Of a stretch of DNA of 64,000 nucleotides, positions 33,276 through 46,316 are shown piece after piece; positions within the stretch are counted from its first letter, which is position 1; every line of letters starts with the position of its first letter. The stretch comes from Mytilus trossulus (Eukaryota > Mollusca > Bivalvia > Mytilida > Mytilidae). The notes beneath the pieces are model-generated. The model made no database searches and was not told where the DNA came from. It worked only from the letters and a program-made list of their open reading frames with translations. The stretch covers positions 2,728,001-2,792,000 of the forward strand of contig NC_086373.1 in NCBI RefSeq assembly GCF_036588685.1, in the 5' to 3' direction. A program made the translations under genes and the position numbers.

Positions 33276-33283
33276 AAATTTAT

Positions 33284-35994
33284 ACATAAATTTTCTAGGA
33301 ATTCGAAGTTGATTTGCATCGAAATAAAAATTGATGTTTGCCTAATTTAAAAAAAAATACAAATGCACTACTAGTAATCAAAGAAAATAATAATATGTAT
33401 ATCAATTCCTTTTCGCACAATATTGATTTGTCTTAAATTGAGCAATGAGGTTGGAAATGTTAAAAAAAAATATGACTAACATTAACAATAACTATAAAAA
33501 AAAAATATGAATCATAATCAAGTATTAACATTGACAGTTTTTATTTTTGGTCAATTCAAGAATTAAGATGATAAAAACATTCATAATCACAATGTTTTTC
33601 TTTTTCAAAAATAAGAAAACGGTCTAAATGATAAATCATTGTTGACCTATCATTAAGAAAAATTAATGGTAATACCAAAATAATTCGTATATTGAAATAT
33701 ATTGTATAAAAGTATAATAATTTTAATTGTATAAAATTGTTACAGTATTGGTTTGACACAACTGAGAGAAAATTAATAAAATAAATTTGACAAACTGTTG
33801 ATAAAAGTTGAGATTTGTTAAAATTCAAAAAAAAATCATCAAAGAAAAAAAAAATGTTTAACCGCCTTTGTTCCTTTCTCGAGGATGGTTACTATATCTG
33901 TAGATTAAGGTATGGTTTATTTCAAAGTTGAAAAGTCAGACAAATTATTACCTGCCAATGAAATTGATGGCCTATGGGGATTCTGTTTAACGACAACAAT
34001 GATTCCGAAAAGATTCGAGTGCGCTTAAAAGGCAATAAGTTTCCAGATGTTTAAATGAATAGAATTTGATTTAAATGTAATGTATCCAGATGGTCGAAAG
34101 GAAACTTAATCCCGCAGTTGAATATTTTGTCAAAACGAGATCTTTATAGCAGTGTGTCATTTCACTTAGTTTTAAATTAAGCTATGGTATTCAGCCCAAC
34201 CACCACAACAAACAGAAAAAGGAAGAAAAAGACAATTCGAAGACACATGGCGTCAAATTTAATTATACGCTACGGTGGCCTATTGCTATAGAACTTTAAC
34301 TGTTGTTGTTACTTGTTATTGAAAACAAATTAGCGAATTCGCGTGCAAGTCACGCGCCAGAACTGTGAGATTATAAACGGCAACATTTTTGTATTATTAG
34401 AAAGTATAATATTAACATAGGTCAACAATTAGAACACGTTTTTAAATTACGTTTTGTAATACATTAACATGAGACTGTACAAAATGTTCATTAAAAATCT
34501 TGCTATTGTTATGAATCATTATAGTTCTATTCATTTTTATGCAAGTTATAATCAGTTTTGAAGTAATATTCAAATAAAACAGACTTTTACTGCGCATGTA
34601 ATCTCGCATTTCAATGAGAAAAGATGATATCTTAAAAGTGCACTGTTAAAATATCACATTTCAGATTTTTGATAAACATAGAATATATCAGAAATATAAA
34701 ATTTCATTTTTTTGTGAATCAGCGTTGATGAATTTACTAAGTATGTCCTAGGGGCGGATTTCAGATTTAAGTTTTAGGGAAAGGGGGTGGGGCGGCGCAA
34801 ACTTAAATTTTCGCCGAGCGGAGCGAGTCAAAAAATATTTTGATCCATCCTCCTGGACTTGGACCAACTATCTAAAAATGAAACATTCATATAGACGCTA
34901 CCAATTACATATTAGTGCTAATAATATACAATTAATGTCAATAGCATTCCAATAAAATTGTCAGCAATTTCCAGGGAAACCTCTTCTTCCTCCAGTGTTT
35001 TCTATCATCTGCCACTTAAGATCAGTTAATTCTGATTCACGCAATTTCTGGCTTGTTTCACAATTTGAGTGTGGATAAAATAGCAATTTATCTTGGTTAG
35101 TAAAGGCATCAATATTTACAAGTGATTGTCAGATCTTATCTTCGATACACTGTCATCTGATAGATAAATACTAACTTATTTGTCACTCACGTGAATCGTT
35201 TATTGATCGATACAAATAACAATTAACTTAATAAACATCTTTAAGGTTAAAATGTAAGCGATAAAACATTCGCGATATAGATAATGCATCTGCCTAAAAA
35301 TGTACGCAGGAAATGTATGACAAAAACAATAACAACAAAAACAACAACTACATTAATGATGCGCATAGGTCGCCATTTAATTTAAAGGAGGTATATATAA
35401 AGATGCCTTTTAAGAGCAATTAACGAATAAAAGGTGTTTGTTCATTGTTGAAGGACGCACGGTTGTCTATTATTGCTTATTTCCATTTGATTCGAACTTT
35501 GGTGAAAATTGGTCTTATTGAAAGTCATATCACATCTTCTGAAATTATATTTTATCACCAGGGATAGTGAAGGTCCAAAAGTGGAAGTAAAGGATGAATA
35601 ACTACTTGAATACTAAATTACAATTATATGTGGTCACGTAATCGCTTGTAGGTAGTTGAGATTTCTGCACTGTCTGGGTCAAACCCTAGTCTTGAAAATT
35701 GATGTTTACTACTTCTCCGTTTGATAAATGAAATTAAAGACTCGTCAAATTGGAGTTAGAATGATGTCTCCGGGTAGGTGCCATGTCTTCCTGTGGACTA
35801 GCTTGTAGGAAATCCTGCTCAGTGTGTCAGTGATAATTTTATCAACATGCAAACGTTTTGTTATAAATACATGTAATATTTGTCACTTGACATTAAATTC
35901 TATTGAAAGCATGGATGAAAATTAGTCTTGACCGTGTTACCGTGTTGCATATGATTACCAGTTCAATCAATGAGCGTAGACCCAGATGCAAGTA
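33284..35994. other. Gene-free AT-rich stretch
   Basis: No supported exon on either strand. 34750-34860 holds a short purine-rich repeat with a gccgagcggagcgag motif. 35400-35560 resembles a diverged retroelement tail. Otherwise I see nothing. Confidence 0.45.
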
Positions 35995-36612
35995 TAAAAA
36001 GAAGATGTGTATGATTGCCTATGAGACAACTATCGTCAAAAGACCAAATGATACAGACATTAACAACTATAGGTCACCGTACGGCCTTCAACAATGAGCA
36101 AAGCCAATACCGCATTGTCAGCTATAAAAGGCCCCGATAAGACAATGTAGAAGATGTGTATGATTGCCTATGAGACAACTATCTTCAAAAGACCAAATGA
36201 TACAGACATAAACAACTATAGGTCACCGTACGGCCTTCAACAATGAGCAAAGCCAATACCGCATTGTCAGCTATAAAAGGCCCCGATAAGACAATGTAAA
36301 ACAATTCAAACGAGAAAACTAACGGCCTTATTTATGTAAAAAAATGAACGAAAAACAAATATGTAACACACAAACAAACGACAACCACTATATTACAGCC
36401 TCCTGACTTGGGACAGGCACATACATAAGTAATGTGGCGGGGTTAAACATGTTAGCGGGATACAAACCCTCCCCCTAACCTGGAACAGTGGTATAACAGT
36501 ACAACATAAGAACGAACTATAAAAATCAGTTGAAAAAGGCTTAACTCATCAGATGGACAAAAATACAAGTGGACGTGGCCGGGTACAACTGCTGAAAACG
36601 AAAGAAAAGTAC
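35995..36612 (-). mobile_element. Family C retroelement tail, with duplicated 3' end
   Basis: Reverse orientation of 30090-30505 (cattgttgaaggccgtacggtgacct order on the - strand). The outermost 149 bases occur twice in tandem (36001-36149 and 36150-36298). The copy is then cut by the TTAA-flanked element starting at 36617. Confidence 0.75.
36001..36298. repeat. 149-bp perfect-register tandem duplication
   Basis: Two copies, 36001-36149 and 36150-36298, differing at only two positions that I can find (cgtcaaa/cttcaaa and cattaac/cataaac). Begins gaagatgtgtatgattgcc and ends gacaatgta. Recent, judging by near identity. Confidence 0.9.
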
Positions 36613-36616
36613 TTAA

Positions 36617-37203
36617 GGTGGTATGGGTGTCTTTCGCCATCTTGGATTATAAAAAACAGAGAATTTAAGGTCCATATTTTCTATGAAGTTAGCAAAATTT
36701 GATGCAGGAATGCAGAAATGTAATGTGAATTTTCATTTAAAAGAACCAATTTTTAAGAATATAACTTAGAATTAATAATATTTTTACAAGTGTAGATTAA
36801 TTTTGGTTGTATTAAAATTTTCAAATTGGCATTTTAAGGGGAGGTACTCTATAACAGTGCATTTTCTGAAGGACTCTACATGAAATTTTCCTATTTTGTC
36901 TTTTAGCCGGAAAAAACGTACGGTGGCCCTATCTTTTCTTTTGATATTCTCAAAGCATTGTCTGAAAGCAATCTTTTCCTTATTTATTTTAAAATTCTAT
37001 CATTTTGTTTAGTTTCTATTCACAAAATGGTGTTTTTCCTGTATAATCCATACAAAATTTGTCATTTTGTCACAACCTGTAACTTTAGAAAATGCACGGT
37101 GACCTATCATTTTTATAATATTTTTGATCATGTATCAATAGATACTACATTTTGACAAAGTATGAACAATTCTATCATTTTTATTTTAGACTCCCATACC
37201 ACC
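36617..37203. mobile_element. TTAA-flanked inverted-repeat element (piggyBac-like MITE)
   Basis: The ends are ggtggtatgggtgtc and (reversed) ggtggtatgggagtc, each directly flanked by TTAA (36613-36616, 37204-37207). TTAA duplication is characteristic of piggyBac-type insertion. 587 bp with no transposase. Its terminal ggtggta is shared with the element at 58101-58503. Confidence 0.75.
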
Positions 37204-37207
37204 TTAA

Positions 37208-39989
37208 ACTAGATAACTGTTACTTACAGCATAATTTCAGGGATTTTTTTTTTATTGTACCACCAAGAGATTCATTTCTTTTTTTTTTTAACGAAAACAG
37301 AAGTTATGCATAGGTGTATTAAGTATATGAGACAAATTTAAGTATGTAAGTGTAATCTCGGTCCTCCTTTGTTCCCGCCGGGACATTAATGTAGCAACAA
37401 TCCAATGTGAAAAAACGATAGAAACCAATAATATTGTCATAGAAATTAACCAATCAGACAACAACATTTAAAGAAATTAAGAGAACAACCTATTAACATG
37501 TCTGTGCAGTTTGTTTTTGTTTAACTTGATGTTCAGCCTAAATAAATAGGACATTTCCTAATAAAAATGACATGCAAAAAGTATTTTGTGAAAATGATGA
37601 CTCTTTGTTTTATAAGAATAACTTAAGTGTTAGTGTTCCATTTCCATTTTAAAATGTTTACTTAATCTTACAAATGTATATTATGTCTAAATAGCAATCG
37701 ATCAAATGATACAGATGATAGACACAACTTTTGATTATAACAACTCGGCAGTAAATATTGATGGAGAAAAATCCAATCCAAACACATCCAGACTTTAGTT
37801 AATATGTCAAATTGCTCATACATCCTAACAAACTGTGTTGATGAATCAATAATCTCTAAAACGCTTCGGAGGATTTTCCGAACTTTGAAAGTATAATGAA
37901 TAATGATTTGCGTGTCTTTTCTTGATGCAGAGGCAAACATTATTAAAGTTACAGTATCTTTGATGACCCAATGGACCTCGAGGCATACACAAGACACTAA
38001 TAATCTTTCACGATAGTTTTTCATCTTGGTTGTTTAACAATGTTTTTGACGGAAAGAAAATTGATTTCTATCTTAGATGGTATTTTGGCGTAAAACGTTT
38101 CTTCAAAGGACGTCTTTATGGAACTACCAGCAGCATTTTAAGTGGAAAATCTAATTGGCTCAATAAAATAGAGAAAATATTCTGTCGTTTTATATTAAGT
38201 TATTGTATTAAGTGACAAAATTGTTTGTCATGCGTGTACCTATTTGTCAGCTTAGAACTGAATGATAGATAGACACGTGTTTGTCATATAACCTTGTCCA
38301 ACTGAACATTCTAACTCAATCGAAGTGTGATCATCTTAATTGTAAGTTTTACAAGAACTAAGAAATGTTTTGTCATGGGCGAACGTAACTCTTTTAAACT
38401 CGTGGCTCTTTTTAAGAGTTTACAATTAATGATAATCGTGATCAGTTAGTTAACAACAATAGAGATTGTCTACGACTTGACAAGTTATAACAAATAAATT
38501 ATTACAATTTCATTTAATTTGTTTTCCCGCACTAAACTAATTTCATTCTCTAGTTATCAATAGAATTAAGTTATAATACGTTTAACGAAATGGGATGGGA
38601 TATGCTTCTTAAAAAAATACATAGATACAGGTTATAAAAAAGTCAAATCTGTTACCAAACCACGTGTCCAAATCCCTTTGACGGATCCTGTATATTTTTT
38701 TTATATAGAATAATCGAAAAATTCAAAAGAGAAACACTTTTAACGAGTGACCATGCAACACATTAATTCGATAGTTAATATTTTTATTTTTATTTCACTG
38801 GGAAGTCAATGTAAGTCATTGCAAAAAATGAACTAAGTACCAACAACTTTCATAATTATCTACACACCACCAAGAAGATGTTATTATGAGAAAGAGAAGA
38901 ATGACCAAACGGATTAACGGAATTCTCGCATATTTACGTTAAAAACCGCATATAACTTAAGAAAAAGTAATTCGGGTGTAACAGATACTTCAAGTAATAG
39001 TAACACGTACGTCATTGTTTGAATAACTTTTTTCTCTTTTTTTTTAGGATTTAAAAAAATTCTGAATATATCGTAACATGTGTTTTACGGGAGACAGATA
39101 AAAAATATTCAAAGTTTAAAACTTGTTCCTCAATTCCATTTTTGACTGCTATTAAAAATTTACTTCTTAATTAATTTTTGTAATCTTTCAATAGACAATA
39201 CTGTTTAAACTAACATGTGTTTACCAAACATTCAAGAAAGGTAGCATAACAATCGAATATTAAAGTTTATTTACAGAGCGGTAGTTGATTTATTTTGATA
39301 ATTATGATTACTGCTTAATATAAAAGCCCTGTAACTACTATTTTATTCCATGTGTTGAAATGACCACATCAATGCACATTTTCTTATAAAACACTGTCAG
39401 AAGTCACATTCTGGTTTGACTAAAAGAAATTGGCGAGCATTAAATGTTAACCGTCACTCTAGGTTACAAATGTATTATAAATCGGTCCGACAATACTTGT
39501 TCATCTCCAACAAAGAGTTCGACCTCGCCTCTTGCGGGTAATATTAAATGTATCACTTACGAACCCTCCTTTAATAGTGTAACTGTTTAAGTCAAAGACG
39601 AAAGAGCGTATTTAAAAAGTCACTGCGATAAAAGAATAGTCTTTCAACTATCATTCAAGGGTTGACCACAATGTTAATTCAAAATCTCATAAGGCTTATT
39701 CAAGAGGCTATACAGGTCCATGAAATGTTACTGGTTATATTGTTAATTTTGCCTCTCACGTTACAACCAATAATAAAATCCTTTGTTGGGATTTTTTTGT
39801 CTTGGTTAGTGAAAATTTAAGTGAGAAACTTCATACTTGCATATGAATAGAGATTTTTTTGTAAATTTTCAGATGTGATAAAGCACGAAAATAAGATGTA
39901 GCGAATTAAAGTAAAATAGCAAACAATCAATACATTCATATAAAAAGACTTTGACAGAAAAAAAGAGATGCAAATCACGTCAATGAACT
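37208..39989. other. Gene-free AT-rich stretch
   Basis: The longest open frames (about 118 codons on - at 37668-38024) show no family resemblance and no splice support. No repeat that recurs elsewhere in the window was recognised. Confidence 0.45.
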
Positions 39990-39995
39990 TTGTGA

Positions 39996-40300
39996 TACCA
40001 GGTTAGGGGGGGGGATGTGCTGTCCCAAGCCAGGAGCATGTAATTCAGTGGTTGTCGTTTGTTTATGTGTTACATATTTGTTTTTCGTTCATTTTTTTTT
40101 ACATAAATGAGGCCGTTATTTTTCTCGTTCGAATTGTTTTACATTGTTTTATCGGGGCCTTTTATAGCTTACTATGCGGTATGGGCTTTGCTCATTGTTG
40201 AAGGCCGTACGGTGACCTATATTTGTTAATGTTTGCGTTATTTTGGTCTTTTGTGGATAGTTGTCTTTATTGGTAATCATACCACATCTTCTTTTTTATA
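39996..40300 (+). mobile_element. Family C retroelement tail
   Basis: Matches 30180-30505 in order: gtaattcagtggttgtcg, ttcgttcattttt, gaattgttttacattg, cggggcc, gcggtatgggctt, ggtgacctat. 5'-truncated, tail only. Confidence 0.75.
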
Positions 40301-40714
40301 TTGGTAACGCTTTCGGATTTTAATAAACGTAACTATATATGTTGTGTTCAAGATGTAAGTTTGTATTAATTATAATTTGTATAGGGTTTATGTACAAGTT
40401 AAAATGTTTTTATGCATACCTTCTAGCACAAGGTGATACATGTTTATCTTCTAAAATATACCAGTTTAATGTTCTAAATTCAAAATTATATACTTCAATC
40501 TAACCTAACAAGGATACCTGCATGGTTCAAATTTTAATTTTATTTTTCTCCATTATGCGTTTCTAACATAATGTTAGATTGAAGTATATACATTTGAATT
40601 TAAAACTTATTTTGATCTGTATAGCATATCATTCTTTGTACGGACATGTTTTTTTTTTCGAGCCCAGACATTTAGAAACAATCTAGGTTAACTAATAAAT
40701 TCTTTGAATAAACT

Positions 40715-41510
40715 TATTTGAACATGTTACCTATTCAACATTGTAATTAGATCTTTGTATATTGTTTTTATTCGTATTGATATTAATTTTGTTTTCGGTT
40801 AATTAAAATCAAACTAAACATTTTTGTTATATACATACATGTATGCACATTCATGGCTCTACAATCTGTCGATACCTGCATCTTTGCATTGCACACGGTC
40901 ATGTTTTTCTCTGACTGACGTGTTAAATGTGTACTAAATGTGTTCCCTAACGGGAAGGATTGTGCCTGATGTTCATATCATGAAATCATAATCTTTCAGT
41001 CAGTTTAATTGAAGTCTGGAGCTAGCATGTCAGTTAACTGCTAGTAGTCTGTAGTTATTTATGTATTATTGTCATTTTGTTTATTTTCTTTGGTTACATC
41101 TTCTGACATCAGACTCGGACTTCTCTTGAACTGAATTTTAATGTGCGTATTGTTATGCGTTTACTTTTCTACATTGGTTAGAGGTATAGGGGGAGGGTTG
41201 AGATCTCACAAACATGTTTAACCCCGCCGCATTTTTGCGCATGTCCCAAGACAGGAGCCTCTGGCCTTTTTTAGTCTTGTATTATTTTAATTTTAGTTTC
41301 TTGTGTACAATTTGGAAATTAGTATGGCGTTCATTATCACTGAACTAGTATATATTTGTTTATGGGCCAGCTGAAGGACGCCTCCGGGTGCGGGAATTTC
41401 TCGCTACATTGAAGACCTGTTGGTGACCTTCTGCTGTTGTTTTTTTATTTGGTCGGGTTGTTGTCTCTTTGACACATTCCCCATTTTCATTCTCAATTTT
41501 ATGATATAAT
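40715..41510 (+). mobile_element. Family B retroelement tail
   Basis: Starts with the part shared with family C (attcaacattgtaattagatc, acattcatggctctac), then follows the family B tail seen at 63390-63905: cccctaacggg-type sequence, gtctggagctagcatgtcag, aggtataggggg, gccagctgaaggacgcc. Ends about 41510. Confidence 0.75.
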
Positions 41511-41584
41511 ATTTTGAAGTACCAGTTCACGTCCAATTTCAGAAATGTATTTCTATTGGTATCCATCTAATGAGTTAATGTAAA

Positions 41585-42125
41585 AAAAAAAAGATGTGGT
41601 ATAATTTCCAATGAGACAACTCTCCATAAAAGACCAAATGACACAGAAATTAACTACTATACGTAACCGTACGGCCATCAACAATGAGCAAAGCCCATAC
41701 CACATGGTCAGCTATGAAAGCCCTTTTATTAACTGTTTCTTATAGATTATTCTAACTGTGTACTGTTAAACCACTGTCCCAGGTTAGGGGATGTTTACTG
41801 CCTTCATACAAATTTCACCTCACCTCATTCTGTATGTATGTGCATCTCCAAATTCAGGAACCTGTTATTCAGTGATTCTCGTTTGGTGTTGTGTTACCTG
41901 TTGTTCAGTGGTTGTCGTTGTGTGCTGTGTTACACATTTTTTTATTCGTTTATTATTTTGTACATAAATTAGGCCGTTTGTTTTATCGTTTAAATTGTTA
42001 AATATTTGTCGTTTCGGAGCCTTTTATAGTTGACTTTGCGACATGGGCTTTGCTCATTGTTGAAGACCGTACGGTGATCTTTAGTTTGTAAATTTTGTGT
42101 TGTTTGGTCTACTGTGGAGAGATTT
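41585..42125. mobile_element. Two family C tails in opposite orientation
   Basis: 41585-41722 is a reverse tail (gatgtggtataatttcc, ccgtacggccatcaaca). 41730-42125 is a forward tail (ctgtcccaggttagggg to ggtctactgtggagag). They meet head to head near 41725. Confidence 0.65.
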
Positions 42126-42354
42126 ACAGTGCAGTAAATGATTTTTTTTAATAATCAGATTCCTTCAAATTATATATCTATTATTCAGAATGGGAAGCTT
42201 AAATTCCGATATATCACCCGAACATGCATTAATGTTTGGCCAATAAATTTAAAACATACGATTGCAAGTACACCAAACATTTTTTTAAGGAATGAAAAAA
42301 CGATGAAAGTTTCTTAATTTTTTTTAGTGTTTGTGTAGAAATTACTCAAACTGC

Positions 42355-43095
42355 AAACATATCAATGAAGACCGTTATGAAATTTTCGACTCTGCAGACA
42401 GCACTACCACAAAATCTTATTACACAGAAGTTCTCTCATTCAATTAAATAACCATTTGAAAAATTTGGTTGCAGATTTGTTTACCTCAGATCATAACAAG
42501 CCTCCTTTTCTTACGGAAAAGACATAGACTATATATCCTTACTAGAGCAGTGGTGAGTTGTTTAAAGCTTTAAATTTTCTTCTTGACAAAATCTATGCAT
42601 GTTTCGGCATAGTTGTGCCCATATATTTTCCTATGGGCACAAATTGTGCCTTGATGATATTTTTTTTCTATTTTGTAGAATTCAAGAATTTCTGCATTTT
42701 TCTAGTTTTTGAATATTTCTGTTTCTCACGGAAAGCTTTATAAAAAAAAAGACAACGATACGATTTTTCTTTCCACATTGTAAACTAATTGGTCCTTGAA
42801 ATAAACTTAGTGTGTTAAAATAATATTTTCAAATGATATTGACATCGATTATTAACTAAATATATATTGATATGTATGTAGTTATGAGAAGTTATTTCTA
42901 CGTAGCACTTATTTGCTGCTTAGTTTCTTTTGTTTGTATGTTAGTTATTGTGTTCTTGGTACTAATCTGTTGAGTTAAGCCAATTTCTACGGGATTTTCA
43001 TTTTGTTTTTATGTAGATCTGTTACACCACTGTCTAAAATTAGGGAGATTGAGCGCCCACAAACATGTTAAACTCGGCAACATTCTTTCACAGAG
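42355..43095 (+). mobile_element. Family C retroelement, internally deleted
   Basis: FSTL with TALPQNL near 42390 matches RT motif A. LKALNFLLDKIYACFG and then PMGTNC at 42550-42645 matches the motif B block, with an insertion. After a gap, a frameshifted DFSFHIVN at about 42755 and the 3' tail (gagttaagcc, caccactgtct) to 43095. The YxDD region is lost. Confidence 0.6.
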
Positions 43096-43099
43096 ACTT

Positions 43100-45960
43100 G
43101 GTAAGCGGATTAAATTTTGTGTATCGATGTTTTGCAAAGCATTTTCGTTCTTCCCGTTGATTCGGTGTTACATTATTATCGTTTCTAACGTTAGTCTCAA
43201 TACATCTTTGTTTTTCTAGCAATTTGCAGGGTTTTTCAGTAAACTGATATAGGTAGTAAACTGCGCCAAAATGACAAAGAAAATTTGATGCCAACAGAGA
43301 ACGATGGTTAACCAAACTATTTAAAAATCAAGCTGTTCCAAGCAAATCCCGATTGAGACATATAAAAGGAAAGGTATATCAGATGAATGTTATATTGAGA
43401 CAAATATCCACCAGAGACCAAAGCACGAGACAGAAACAATTGTAGGTCACATGTCAATATGTACTATATAAATTGCCTTTCGTTTAGGTCACCAATTTAG
43501 GTTGTATTTAGATAGTCCTTACTTACTACTGTATTTTAAGGATCTAAAACGATACCCTAAGCCATCGTTTAGCACTTTTAGTAGCACAATAGGGACCTCT
43601 ACTGAAAACTAACTTTTGGGACTTTATACTGAAGAGTAAAGATTCCTCCTTTTCTTATTCGTCCAGAAAAATCTGTTTTTCGATATCTGTACAGTTACAA
43701 TTCCTTCAAGCGCTCATAATCACTCGTACATTTTTTTCTTCATGAATATAGTAAATAATTACTCCTTATTTATGATTTAAAAAGGCAGTCCTGTCAAATG
43801 TATGTTCATCGATTTGAATTAAATTATCATATTTGATTTATAATATTTTATAATACTTTAACGTATAATAAAAAGTACAAAAGAAACGATTAATAATGCA
43901 TGTGCTAGCTATAATATATCAGTATTCGTGTGCATTTTATACTAGACGCCATCTAATTGACCACCAATTTTGATCCGATATAAAAAATAAATAGAAAATA
44001 TAAATCAACAGATATATTTCGTATAATAAAGATTTTCTTGGGCCGTTAAATTTCGTATGATAGATTTAAGCCAAATTGTAAAGTATCGTTAAATAATATG
44101 AGAACGAATTTTGTTTATCGAATTATTAAACGAAATTAGTCTTTCGGGTGGTTCCCTGGTTTAACTTTCAATGTTGACATTTTTTTTAATTTCCGAACAT
44201 GCTAAGGCCGTGTGGAACTTATCTTCAGCTAAGGGTTAAATTGAAGGTTGTAGGAATTCGGATTCAGATATTTAAAGGTTGAACTATTGGCATGTAATTT
44301 GGTGTCTTGTGAAGAGTTGTCTCATTGGCAAATTGAATCATACCTCACCATCTTCTTTGTATAAACCAATAATGTACCATCGATATTTTTTAGTTAATTA
44401 TAACAAAATTGAACCAAACTGACTGCTTTTAGCGAAAAATTACCTCAGTTTTCCTCTTTATTCCTCTAATTGGCAAGAACATAAAAATAATAGAATCAGG
44501 TAATATTGCGTAGATTACTTGTGCCTGGTTTTTTAAAGTATCTTAGGACAAATTTTGCCATCTTCTGACTTATATGATTGTGTCATAGAATGTAAATAAA
44601 AGCTGTCTTAAGATAGTTATACATGTGATGCTTTTATGACTTTCATTTATAAGTGAACACTTTTATTTTAAATAATGATTAGAAAATTGTATATGAAAAG
44701 GAATTACAATCTAAGTTGATAAAATCATAAAACCAGGCCCCTGAATCATATAATTAAAGAGACAGATTAAGAGAGTATCTTTTATAGAAAACATGCAGAA
44801 AAAATGTTCAAACGTTAAATCACTATATTTGAAGGAATGTTGAAAAAATAATATTTATTCAGCAACATAAGAAAATCTCTCTCCCCCTAAAAATAAATCC
44901 AAAAACCAAACAAAACAACAATTCAGACACTCATAAATGTTTGAAATGTTTCTCTTAATCTAATTGAACTTTAATGCATGATGCTCGAGATTAGCATTTG
45001 AATTCTGTAATGTATGAAACAGTGACTTTTCAAAGTCAGCCAGGAAAAGCAACACATTAGTGTCTTATAATATTTAAATATTTACACTCTTTTTTTATGA
45101 AAAAACAAGTATTTATACTTTTGTTTGGTGTTGTTCCATAAAAATCCACAACCATTTTTATAAATTGACATTTTATCTTTACAATAAAACAGTAAATGAA
45201 TTTTATTGTTTTTTATTTTTTTATTTTTATTATTATCGTTATAATGCATTTAGAAAATTGTAAAGAAACTTTATCCAATTATAATACTTTTCATTTTCAT
45301 ACCGTGCTATTATCTTCTATGGCAACGATAGGGGGTTCGCCATTTTTGGTTAGCTAATCTTAAAAAGTGAATCACGTGAATTTTCAGATATTCCAAAGGG
45401 CAGTCAAAATATAATCGCTAATATGTCGAATAACAGGCCAAGTATCATATTGAATAGAATAATTCAGTAATAGCTAAACATATTTATTTTAATCATCAAA
45501 CATTTTTTCCGCAATGTAAACATGCATTAAAAAACAAAAGATCAGCATCACTTATATCTATTATAAATTTGATTAAAAGTAAAGATTTCTTATCAAGCTG
45601 CATGGTTTATGTATATAAAAAAATTAAGAAGATGTGGCATAATTGCTCAAGTGTGACAGCTCTCAAACAAATGCCAAAAAGACGAAGAAGTAAACAACTA
45701 AGAACATATTAAATTTAAAACTAAATAAATAAAAGAATAAATACACACAAATTTATAATCTGATTTTGATGTGTTGTTTAAAGTAGCATAGTGGCATTTC
45801 ATGGTCTCATTTGAAAATAATAAGCAGCTTTTACACTAAAATTTAATATATTTTGATTTCACTTCCTTTTTCATATTTTTAATTTATAAAAACTATTGAT
45901 ACTTGTATTTTAATTATTGAATAAATATTAAGAAAAGAAACAAAGTTCTTACATCAAATT
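43100..45960. other. Gene-free stretch downstream of the bHLH gene
   Basis: 44281-44350 and 45630-45710 are short diverged retroelement tails (gagttgtctcattggca; gatgtggcataattgc). An E-box cacgtg lies at 45373. Nothing else recognised; regulatory elements of the bHLH gene could be here but are not identifiable by eye. Confidence 0.4.
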
Positions 45961-45965
45961 TCATC

Positions 45966-45971
45966 TTTATT
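45966..45971 (-). promoter_or_regulatory. Candidate polyadenylation signal of the bHLH gene
   Basis: TTTATT on the + strand, i.e. AATAAA on the - strand, about 350 bases after the bHLH stop codon. It is a canonical hexamer at a reasonable 3' UTR distance, but such hexamers are common in DNA this AT-rich. Confidence 0.35.
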
Positions 45972-46316
45972 TCTGACAATACATTTCAGTCACGCTTGAT
46001 AAAATTGCTGTCTATGGATAACTTATTGTTATTCTTTCTTAACCATCTTTAACATCATATAAATCTTGATTATAACATATAGATAAAAAGGTGTCCAAAA
46101 TTTCATCTTGTAGACTTGTAGAACATTATTTGAGTATCATAATTGAAACATCTGATAACTTACTTTTGTATAATATAAACTGCAGCACTTTTTACACAAA
46201 AAGTAGTCAATTACAAAATAATCAAAAGTTAATATTTCTTCAAACCCTATAAAATCAGAGTTATTCGTCACATAATATTTCTTTTGTTTTCGATAATACT
46301 TATTCGCGGATAAGTT

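Noticed and set aside
37668-38024. 118-codon open frame on the - strand
   Set aside because: No motif, no splice context, composition like random AT-rich sequence.
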